DNA of 23,976 nucleotides from a bacterium (GTDB lineage: Bacteria > CSSED10-310 > JAJRTK01), in assembly GCA_024278345.1 (NCBI GenBank), contig JAJRTK010000168.1:1-23976 (forward strand), in the 5' to 3' direction. The notes beneath the pieces were generated by a model. That model ran no database searches, was not told the origin of the DNA, and saw nothing but the letters and a program-made list of their open reading frames with translations. The position numbers and the translations under genes are program-made. Of the stretch, positions 1-6,936 are shown one piece after another. Positions within the stretch are counted from its first letter, which is position 1; the number at the start of each line of letters is the position of its first letter.

Positions 1-174
1 GAAGAAAAGGCCAACCTTTTCACTTCGCACCCACAACAGGCGCGGAGGCTACTCCTCAAGCTCGTGGAGTGGCGGCAACAAAACGCCCTGTACGAAACCA
101 TCGATAGAAGGGGACCCACCGAACTCGATCCCCAGCAGCTAGAACAGCTCCGGGCTCTTGGTTATCTTGAGTGA
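1..174 (+). CDS. Sulfatase-family protein, C-terminal fragment
   Basis: The window opens inside a reading frame of 57 codons that ends in TGA at 172-174. The peptide has the look of a sulfatase/alkaline-phosphatase superfamily tail: an N-L-F...HP..A..L segment, a W-R motif, and the terminal LRALGYLE, which is common at the end of bacterial sulfatases and TPR-sulfatases. The catalytic domain lies outside the window, so substrate and activity cannot be judged. The gene is convergent with the next gene, 264 bases away, and the space between them holds a copy of the dispersed hairpin repeat. The family call rests only on the tail and is moderate. Confidence 0.55.
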   Translation, partial: EEKANLFTSHPQQARRLLLKLVEWRQQNALYETIDRRGPTELDPQQLEQLRALGYLE

Positions 175-250
175 GGCCCAGGTCTCCCTACAGCCCACCA
201 TCCAGCAACAATATTCATGGAACACCTTCAGGGGATTATTTCCAAGAGGT

Positions 251-345
251 GCCTTTTTTCTTATGGTTGCGTTCCGCTCCCGTCGGCGTCCATCCGACCG
301 CCGCCGTCCGCCTGTCATCGCCCGAGGCTATCGCGGGGCAGCCCC
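251..345 (+). repeat. Dispersed intergenic hairpin repeat, copy A
   Basis: Pyrimidine-rich lead-in (251-264), then the family core GTTGCGTTCCGCTCCC at 268-283. A hairpin follows: GTCGG at 282-286, a 7-base loop, CCGAC at 294-298. It closely matches copy D (13650-13745), including the CCGCCGTCCGCC segment. It lies between the convergent sulfatase-like gene and the pRiA4b-like gene. The outer boundaries are estimates. The rest of 175-438 shows nothing else recognisable. Confidence 0.7.
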
Positions 346-438
346 CAGATCCGCTCCACCACATAGAATACCGCCGTAAAGCCAGAGTAGAGCGGGAATA
401 GCTGGACTCCGGAATCGGCAGTCATCTTTCACGGAAAC

Positions 439-3039
439 CTACAAAACCGGGGACCTGGCGCGGATGGCAAAAAACTCTCGCTTGAAGATGGTGAACCTGG
501 AAGTGTCCCGCTGGATCGTGAGAAAAAATTCCTTTGCCCCACCGGAAGCATCGGCTAGCTTGGTGACTTCTTCAAATGCCACCACCAGCGATGCAGCTTG
601 GGAGTAGTCCTTCCTCCGTTTCCCCTTCAAAATCGCCATGACACGCGTTCGAGTAACGGTTTGAAGGGCTTCAAAGGCCCGTTGCCAATCTTCAGCAGAG
701 AGCGGACGAACCTGGAGGCGGCTCCGCAGAATTTGGCCAGACGCTTGCCAAGCTACGAAGTTCCGGTCTTCGAGCTCTTCGTTGAGCCGGAGAGCCACAC
801 AGTCCCATTCCACGGGCATCCACTGCTGGGTGACGGCTGGAAGAAACGAGAGACTCGTCGATTGACGGGGCATCCAAATGCCCATCCCGAAGCCAGACCA
901 AAAACGGGCAGCCTCGGAGCCAACCGGTAGCGCGTCGGTCCGACTCACGGCCAGGAGCAGGAAGGGCACCACCACCGGACCGGGGTGCCCGGGGGCGGCC
1001 CAGCCCGTCCCCGGAGCAGAGGCAGCCAACTGGAAGGCGGTGGCTTCCCTCCCGATGAAAAGGGCAAGCAAGCTGGCCAGGCGCGGAGGAACGGCGACTT
1101 CTTGCCGTTCGATGGCTTGGTGCTCCACCGCCAAGAGCGCTTCTTGCTCTTCGGTGGTGGCCTCCTGGCGGAGGGCTAAAAGCCGAAGGAGATTGGGGGA
1201 AGCTCTCCAAGCCTGGCGCCGGGCCTCCAGGGCGGCGACCTGATCACCCCGCTGTTTGTAGAGCCAGGCAGCAAGATCGGCAAATTCGGCTCGGCTTTCC
1301 GCGGTCCGCGCTTTCCGCATATGTTCCATGGCCCTGGCCGCGCCTTCTTCGTAGGCCTTCCGCCATGCCAAACAGTCGATCCAATCGAAGTAGATTCCCT
1401 CGCTCTCAGAAGGGTGACGCTTGGCCATTTTCTTGATCTCGGCTTCTTTCCCGTGGAGGAGCAAAGCCTCCACCAGCATCTTGCGATGGTAGGCATCCCT
1501 TCGATCCGGGCGCTTGAAACGGCTCCGCAGTAGAGCAATCCAAGCCGGAAGAAACTTCTTGAGAGCTGGAAGTCGATCTCCGGAAACACGGCCTAACGCC
1601 TGGAGGATGGGAATTTTTTGCAGGGGTAGAGCATCGCTCACACTCATGAGCACAGCCGGCCGATCCTTCGGCGAAGTCCATTCATAAAGGATCCTCAAGT
1701 AGCGCCACATCGCTTCCCGGAGGTTGCCTTCGGCCAACCGTTCCAACTGTTCCAAAGGCACCGGTTCCAAACACTCCTGGTTCACCTCCGCGATGGTGCT
1801 GAAGAGCATCGAATAAAAGAGCAACGCCCTGGGCTTGTCTCCCTCTTCGAAAGCGCGATTGGCGATCGCCAGTGTATTGGCAAGCTCTTTCGACTCCAAG
1901 GCATCCTCCAGTGCCCCGCCGTTCTCCATCCCGTCCCACGGGTCGTCGTCCTCGTCCCACGGGTCGTCGTCCTCGTCCCAATCGTCATCCTCGTCGAACC
2001 ATTCATCTCCCTCTTCGCTTCCATCGTAGGAAAGCATGCCGAGGAATTCCGTGAAACCCGGCGGCGAGTCCGGCATCCCCAATGCGCCACTCGTCAAGGC
2101 CCCTGCAAAGAGATCCATCAACGTGTTTTCAAGCTCGCTCATACTCTTGGGTCCTGACGAGCCGAAAGGAGAGGGTCTTCTCCCCGAAAAATCGACCATC
2201 TCCGGCTCGGGAAGGCTCGAGATGAAAACGTTGAGACCCGCTTCACTGAGGCTTCGGGCAAGGCGGATCACCATCGTCTGGAGCGTTTCATTGGAATAAC
2301 CGGCCATGAGAGCCTTGAGCCTATCCAGGCCATCCGGGCTCCCGCTTTCGCCCTCTTCCTTGCCATTCTCCCGAGCCCGAGAGTCCGCCGGAACCAGCTC
2401 CAGTTGCCGAACCTGGCGCCGACCCTTTTTCTTCGAAACCGCCTTGCGGCCCGAAGCAGGCTTTGCCCCACCTGAACCCGAATCAACCACCTTCCAGATT
2501 TTCGCCAATCTCTGATTGATCTCTTCCTTCGAGAACCTCCCCGGATCCAATCCTTCGTGCAGATCGGAAATCTCCCCGTACTCAGGATGGCTGGCATCCT
2601 CCAGCACCTCCATGATCCACCCATAGTTCCACGCCCCCCCGCAATCCTCCGGAGGCGCAGCTCGTTTTCCAGCAAGACAGACGGGATGAGTCCAGGTGGG
2701 ATCTGAAGGAAGAATCTTCTGGAGAAGGATCTCGTGGTCCCAACTGTCGCCAAAGTCGTAAGTGTAGCAAAGCTTGGCGCCCTCTCTCTTGAGAACCTCG
2801 TAGAGCCTGGTCGATTCTTCTTCGCCAGCTTCGAATTCACGGACAATACGCCCCTTGTTTTTCAGCGTAAAGGCATGCAGATGGTAGCCCTCCCAATCCA
2901 TGGCGGTCTGGATGATGATGTGGAGATCGGACAAACTCAAGTCCGCCCGCAAAAGGAACCTCCTCCAGATCGGCGGCCGGATGTTCCGAAGCGATATCTT
3001 TGCCTGGTAGATGGACTCGGGGGTTAGTTTCTTGCTCAT
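439..3039 (-). CDS. pRiA4b ORF-3-like protein with long helical C-terminal extension
   Basis: The product is 866 residues. Residues 1 to about 185 form a plasmid pRiA4b ORF-3-like domain (also called IS1096 passenger TnpR-like): early IRPPIWRR, then YDFGDSWDHEI at 94-104 and CLAGKRAAPPEDCGG at 121-135, all hallmark positions. A basic linker (about 190-215) follows. Residues about 345-375 are very acidic, D/E/W/P-rich, and coded by a short tandem repeat. The remaining 500 residues look alpha-helical and repeat-like (A/L/E/R rich) but I recognise no named domain. The family's biochemical role is unknown despite the resolvase-like name. ATG start at 3039 has only a weak upstream purine stretch. 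It follows the PilB-like gene by 89 bases on the same strand and may be cotranscribed. Most family members are near 200 residues, so this is an unusually long version. Confidence 0.8.
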   Translation of the reverse strand: MSKKLTPESIYQAKISLRNIRPPIWRRFLLRADLSLSDLHIIIQTAMDWEGYHLHAFTLKNKGRIVREFEAGEEESTRLYEVLKREGAKLCYTYDFGDSWDHEILLQKILPSDPTWTHPVCLAGKRAAPPEDCGGAWNYGWIMEVLEDASHPEYGEISDLHEGLDPGRFSKEEINQRLAKIWKVVDSGSGGAKPASGRKAVSKKKGRRQVRQLELVPADSRARENGKEEGESGSPDGLDRLKALMAGYSNETLQTMVIRLARSLSEAGLNVFISSLPEPEMVDFSGRRPSPFGSSGPKSMSELENTLMDLFAGALTSGALGMPDSPPGFTEFLGMLSYDGSEEGDEWFDEDDDWDEDDDPWDEDDDPWDGMENGGALEDALESKELANTLAIANRAFEEGDKPRALLFYSMLFSTIAEVNQECLEPVPLEQLERLAEGNLREAMWRYLRILYEWTSPKDRPAVLMSVSDALPLQKIPILQALGRVSGDRLPALKKFLPAWIALLRSRFKRPDRRDAYHRKMLVEALLLHGKEAEIKKMAKRHPSESEGIYFDWIDCLAWRKAYEEGAARAMEHMRKARTAESRAEFADLAAWLYKQRGDQVAALEARRQAWRASPNLLRLLALRQEATTEEQEALLAVEHQAIERQEVAVPPRLASLLALFIGREATAFQLAASAPGTGWAAPGHPGPVVVPFLLLAVSRTDALPVGSEAARFWSGFGMGIWMPRQSTSLSFLPAVTQQWMPVEWDCVALRLNEELEDRNFVAWQASGQILRSRLQVRPLSAEDWQRAFEALQTVTRTRVMAILKGKRRKDYSQAASLVVAFEEVTKLADASGGAKEFFLTIQRDTSRFTIFKREFFAIRARSPVL
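1932..1991. repeat. 21-bp coding tandem repeat, two perfect units plus a degenerate third
   Basis: Units at 1932-1952 and 1953-1973 are identical, starting CGTCCCACGGGTCGTCGTCC. A degenerate 18-base unit follows to 1991. Read on the minus strand it encodes repeated D-E-D-D-D-P-W units of the acidic linker in the pRiA4b-like protein. The length is a multiple of three, so expansion or contraction keeps the frame. Confidence 0.9.
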
Positions 3040-3128
3040 GGGCTGGACTCGTGGAGAAGTGGAAGGGAAAGAGCGGTGAAAACTAGTCGAACAAGATGCC
3101 GTTTGAGTTTAAAGCACAAACCACCATT

Positions 3129-4349
3129 TTACAAGACATTGAGAACTTCCTCGATGGTGGTAAGCCCTTGCATGACCTTGGAAATCCCATCTTGCTTGAG
3201 CGTCGCCATTCCGCCCTGAACTGCTGCCTGGCGAAGGACCTCGGTGCCGACGCGAGCAACGATTCGATCCCGCACATCCTCCGTGGGAACCAACAGCTCG
3301 AAAAGCCCCAAGTGACCTCGATAACCCAACTTGTTGCAGGCAGAACAACCCACGGCCTTGAAAAACTTCGTCGCCGGCGGAAACCGAAAGCCGATCTCCT
3401 TTTGAACCTCTTCCGACGGATGGTAGGCCTTGCGGCAGTGGGAACAGAGCCGGCGAACAAGCCTCTGCGCCAAAATCGCCGAGATGGCCGCCGACACCAA
3501 GAACGACTGAATCCCCATGTCCAGCAAGGTCTGCACGGCGGTGCAAGTATCATTGGCCAGCATTCGCCCAAGAACGATCCTTTTGGAGAACGAGCCCTGG
3601 ATCAAGATTCGCGCTGTCTCCGAGCTCTGGATCTCGCCGCACATCAAAACGTCGGGCTCCTGATTCATGAGGGACCGAAGAGCCTCTTCAAAGGTGAAAT
3701 CCACCTTCCCGTCGTATTTGCCAGTGGTGAGGCCGGGGATTTCGTATTTGATGATGGTCTCGAGAGTTGAAACGCTCTTGTGCGGAGCATTGAGATGGTT
3801 CAGCGCCGCGTAGAGAGTCGAGTTCTTCCCGCTCCCCGGAGGCCCCGCCACTAGAATGAGGCCATTGGGGCGATCAAGGATCTCCGTAAACTTTTCCACG
3901 ATGGGCCCGGTGATTCCTAGCTGAGGAAGCTCGTGCTGCAAGGTGCGGCGAAAATGGATCTTGATCACCAGTTTCTCGCCAAAAAGAGACGGAAAACCAA
4001 AGACATCCATCTCCACTTTCCGCTCGCTGACCACGCGCTTGTGGAACCCGCGCTGGGGAATCGTCCTCCGAGTGATATCCATGGACGAAATGACCTTGAC
4101 CCGGTTGATCGCCTTGCCAAAAAACTCAAGGGGCAGCTCGCGGTACTTCCGGAGCACGCCGTCCATGCGCATCCGGATCACGGCGATCTCTTCGAACGGT
4201 TCCATGTGGATATCCGTCACGTGTTTCTCTACCGCCATGTTGATCAGATCGTCCACCATCCCGATGACGGACTCCTCTTCCTCCCCGCTCCCACCTGCTG
4301 GCGGCCCGGGAAGCCCACTCGGGTCCAAGCGCAACGTCTTCTTTTTCAC
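3129..4349 (-). CDS. GspE/PilB-family secretion ATPase paralogue with degenerate active site
   Basis: 406 residues, lacking the N-terminal T2SSE domain of full PilB/GspE (usually 550 or more). The fold is clear: VTDIHMEP at 44-51, GEKLVIKI around 124-131, a P-loop at 169-176, a PDVLMCGEI Walker-B-like strand at 232-240, and the tetracysteine zinc site (C302, C305, C335, C338) before GYRGHLGLFELL. Key positions are altered. The P-loop reads GPPGSGKN, with Asn in place of the Ser/Thr after Lys. The usual GEIRD is GEIQS, and the histidine-box GHLVLSTLH segment is replaced by KRIVLGRML. The Asp-box EDPVEY is ETIIKY. Nucleotide binding may persist, but hydrolysis is doubtful; this is inference. 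Start is GTG at 4349 with GGGAGG six to seven bases upstream. No pilin or platform gene is nearby. Confidence 0.88.
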   Translation of the reverse strand: MKKKTLRLDPSGLPGPPAGGSGEEEESVIGMVDDLINMAVEKHVTDIHMEPFEEIAVIRMRMDGVLRKYRELPLEFFGKAINRVKVISSMDITRRTIPQRGFHKRVVSERKVEMDVFGFPSLFGEKLVIKIHFRRTLQHELPQLGITGPIVEKFTEILDRPNGLILVAGPPGSGKNSTLYAALNHLNAPHKSVSTLETIIKYEIPGLTTGKYDGKVDFTFEEALRSLMNQEPDVLMCGEIQSSETARILIQGSFSKRIVLGRMLANDTCTAVQTLLDMGIQSFLVSAAISAILAQRLVRRLCSHCRKAYHPSEEVQKEIGFRFPPATKFFKAVGCSACNKLGYRGHLGLFELLVPTEDVRDRIVARVGTEVLRQAAVQGGMATLKQDGISKVMQGLTTIEEVLNVL

Positions 4350-4481
4350 CGGGTACCTCCCTTTCCGATTGCGGGACTTTCCAAGGCATCATCCTAGAAA
4401 ATCGCCTTCGTTTCTTTGCAAGCGTCTCGCCATCAGCTTTCCAATCCCCCCACTCCCGCCCAGCAGACCGACTTGAGAGTC

Positions 4482-4496
4482 GCTAGTATTTCTAGC
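4482..4496. promoter_or_regulatory. Short inverted repeat upstream of the PilB-like gene
   Basis: GCTAG-TATTT-CTAGC is a perfect 5-bp inverted repeat with a 5-base spacer, about 135 bases upstream of the GTG start of the PilB-like gene. It could be a small operator or a chance palindrome. No convincing promoter was found next to it. Confidence 0.25.
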
Positions 4497-4510
4497 ACCA
4501 TCCTACCAAT

Positions 4511-4592
4511 ATTTTCTTGTGTTGCGTTCCGCTACCATCAGGCGCCGTCCGACGCCTGCTGTTCGCCACGTTCCCCCCCGGCCGCGGCCATC
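4511..4592 (+). repeat. Dispersed intergenic hairpin repeat, copy B
   Basis: Core GTTGCGTTCCGCTACCATC at 4521-4539. A perfect 6-bp hairpin follows: CAGGCG at 4539-4544, 8-base loop, CGCCTG at 4553-4558. Compared with copy E (CGGGCG/CGCCCG) both arms changed together, keeping the pairing. The tail TGCTGTTCGCC is shared with copy F. It lies between the zinc-ribbon kinase gene and the PilB-like gene. The 3' boundary is approximate. Confidence 0.72.
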
Positions 4593-4644
4593 ACGCCGAA
4601 GAACGGAGAACCCGCCGGACCGTCACCCAATCTGGCCTTCTCCC

Positions 4645-6660
4645 TCATGAAGACCGCCTCTCCACAACCGGCCCGACCTGGTCCAAAACTTCCGTGGCCC
4701 TATCAAGCTGCTCCTCCATCTCCTTAAGAAGCCTGGGCAAAGGTGTGCTGGCACGCTCCAAGCGTCCATCCATCGAGCCAAGGCGCCCAATGGTTCCCCC
4801 CAAGGTCGAGGCTGTCCGGATCAACTCGCCGTAAAGCTCCGTCAACGCCTGCTCCGCCTCCCGGAGCTGCTCCAAAGAGTGCTCCTGGAACGACCGCTGC
4901 CGCACCAAGTCGCCCAAAAGCAACGTGTCGGTCTCCGACTCGATCTCGGCATCCAAGGTCTGGATCACCTCGAAGATCTCCCCTTCGTCCAGATCGGCCA
5001 AGGCATCCTCGAGCCGCTGGATCCTCACCGCCAGGAGAAGTGCTCGCTCTCCCATCTCTTCGAGCACGGGTAGCTCCGGAGCCAGCTCCTTGAACAGGGA
5101 CCGCGATTCCCCGGTGAGCATATCGTGGACCGCCGAATATCGCAGAAGGATCTTCCGGATGAGCTTCTTGAGCCTTGAAGAGCGGAGCTTCGGGAGCACT
5201 TCCCGGCATCGTGCGGCCAGCGCCGGGGCTCCACGCCGGGCCTCTCCGCCGGTCAACCGCCCCAGCGGCGAAGAAAAGAGAAGGCGGAGGAGCGGCATCG
5301 CCAAGATCACCGCGATCCAAACAAGCACCACGGGATCGTCGAATACAGCCAACAGAATCGGCATCACAATCATGGCGTAAATGGCGGTCCAGGCGGTCAT
5401 ATCCCGCCATCCCAGCTTGAACATATTGAACTGGTGGCAAATCGTCGCCGGCACGCCCATCGCCTCAAAACGGGAAGCCACCTCTTCGGCGGCCTTCTTG
5501 CTCAGCCCTCGAAACGCCTCCGTGGGAAGGTTCCGGAGCTTCCGGTCCATGCGCTTGGTGTTTTCCACGGATTGCCCCGTCAATTCTTCCACCAAGGCCA
5601 CCACCTGGGCCTTTTGCTGGTAGGTGAGGGGATCCCTCCGGTGACCGTATCTCCATCTGACCTTCCACCATGCCCAGCCCTTGAGGTAGACGGAGTGCCA
5701 GCCGCGGTTTTTCCGACTCAGGGCCAAGGGCTCGCACCCGCATTCAAGGCAGATGGCCATGAAGGGCAACATCGGCTCGTGACACCGGAAACAACAGCGT
5801 GTCCCCTCATCCAGGCGTGCCAGGGCACTGGATTCCTTTGGTAGAGAGGAACGGACGAGGCATTCCCGCATCTCGGCGGCCGTCTGAAAACGCCGGTCCG
5901 CATCCTTCTCCAGCGCCCGGGCCACCAGGTCATCAAACCATTGGGGCAGGTCGGGGCGCAGCTCCCGCAGCCGTGGCGGCGGGGTTTCGATATGCTGCCG
6001 GAGCACCTCGTACAGGGGGCCTCTGAAAGGAAGGCGTCCAGTGGCCATTTCGTAAAGGACCACGCCGAAGGAGTAGAGATCCGCCCGAGGATCCACCACC
6101 GAACCGCTCAACAGCTCTGGCGCCCCGTACTCCGGCGTCGCCAGAAGTGCCGTCCCCATGGTCATCCCCACCAGCCCGGTCATGTGCGCCAAACCGAAAT
6201 CCACGAGCTTCACCCCGCCATCGGCACCCACCAGGATATTCTGCGGTTTCACATCGCGGTGAACGATCCCCTGACCATGAGCCGCCTCCAACGCCGCCGC
6301 CATCTGAGCACCCAAGTGAAGAATCTGCTCGAAAGGCAGACGGCCGCTTCTTCGCAGGAGTCGTTTGAGATCCGAGCCTGGCAGAAATTCCATGGTAAAG
6401 AAAAGCTGCTCCCCATCCTCCACAAGCTCGAAAATCCGCACGATGTTCGGGTGGTCCAGCTTCCTGGCCGCCGCCACCTCCCGCTCGAAGCGCGACCGCA
6501 GGATCGGCTGCGACCGGAGGTGCGGGAAGAGCACTTTAACGCACAGCTCGGTCCCCAGGCGCCGATCCAGAGCCAGGTAGACTTCGGCCATCCCGCCTTG
6601 CCCAAGAAAGCCGCGGATTTCAAAGCGATCCGCCAGGACTTCTCCAGTTTCCAACAGCAT
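4645..6660 (-). CDS. Membrane-anchored Ser/Thr protein kinase with zinc ribbon
   Basis: 671 residues. Residues 12-270 are a complete Hanks-type kinase: glycine loop GQGGMAEVY (20-28), Lys42, HRDVKPQN (134-141), DFG (154-156), APE (180-182). A four-cysteine zinc-ribbon-like site follows (C290-x2-C293 and C304-x2-C307). Two hydrophobic helices at about 422-462 probably span the membrane. A long Leu/Glu/Arg-rich C-terminus (about 500-665) is predicted coiled coil. All catalytic residues are present, so it should phosphorylate protein Ser/Thr. The zinc ribbon between kinase and membrane may sense metal or redox state, which is inference. ATG at 6660 has AAAGGTG upstream. It is divergent from the PknK-like gene. 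Its stop is about 300 bases before the PilB-like start, making that ATPase a conceivable substrate. Confidence 0.92.
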   Translation of the reverse strand: MLLETGEVLADRFEIRGFLGQGGMAEVYLALDRRLGTELCVKVLFPHLRSQPILRSRFEREVAAARKLDHPNIVRIFELVEDGEQLFFTMEFLPGSDLKRLLRRSGRLPFEQILHLGAQMAAALEAAHGQGIVHRDVKPQNILVGADGGVKLVDFGLAHMTGLVGMTMGTALLATPEYGAPELLSGSVVDPRADLYSFGVVLYEMATGRLPFRGPLYEVLRQHIETPPPRLRELRPDLPQWFDDLVARALEKDADRRFQTAAEMRECLVRSSLPKESSALARLDEGTRCCFRCHEPMLPFMAICLECGCEPLALSRKNRGWHSVYLKGWAWWKVRWRYGHRRDPLTYQQKAQVVALVEELTGQSVENTKRMDRKLRNLPTEAFRGLSKKAAEEVASRFEAMGVPATICHQFNMFKLGWRDMTAWTAIYAMIVMPILLAVFDDPVVLVWIAVILAMPLLRLLFSSPLGRLTGGEARRGAPALAARCREVLPKLRSSRLKKLIRKILLRYSAVHDMLTGESRSLFKELAPELPVLEEMGERALLLAVRIQRLEDALADLDEGEIFEVIQTLDAEIESETDTLLLGDLVRQRSFQEHSLEQLREAEQALTELYGELIRTASTLGGTIGRLGSMDGRLERASTPLPRLLKEMEEQLDRATEVLDQVGPVVERRSS

Positions 6661-6769
6661 CGAGGCACCTTTCGCTCACTCCTCGGGCCGCGAAATCATC
6701 GCCCACCGAGGCCCCAGAAGAGCTTACGGCCCGCAAGAGGGTCTGGAGTGAGAATAAACGACAAAGATC

Positions 6770-6892
6770 GCCTCCACAAACCGGGCTCCGGTTTTCGGTG
6801 GTGCTCCGGTTTTTTTTGTGATGGCTCAAGAGGGGTGACAAGGGGCGAGTAGCGGGTGCCGGAGGGCGCCCGATGGGAGCGGAACGCAACCT
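6770..6892 (-). repeat. Dispersed intergenic hairpin repeat, copy C
   Basis: Reads on the minus strand. Core GTTGCGTTCCGCTCCCATC lies at about 6872-6890, followed by a hairpin (6853-6858 with 6867-6872, one G-T wobble on the plus strand) and CGCTACTCGCCCC shared with copy E. Beyond it an A-run (T8 on the plus strand near 6810) and a CCGG-rich segment resemble the flanks of copies D and E, so the full unit may be about 120 bases. It fills much of the 276-base gap between the two divergent kinase genes. Confidence 0.72.
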
Positions 6893-6936
6893 TGAAGCCG
6901 ATTTTGCGCTTTCCGCCGCGAAGCGATAACTTCGGC

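Noticed and set aside
6775-6820. Rho-independent terminator (ACCGG...CCGGT then T8) between the divergent kinases
   Set aside because: No plus-strand gene ends there; the structure is better explained as the flank of repeat copy C.
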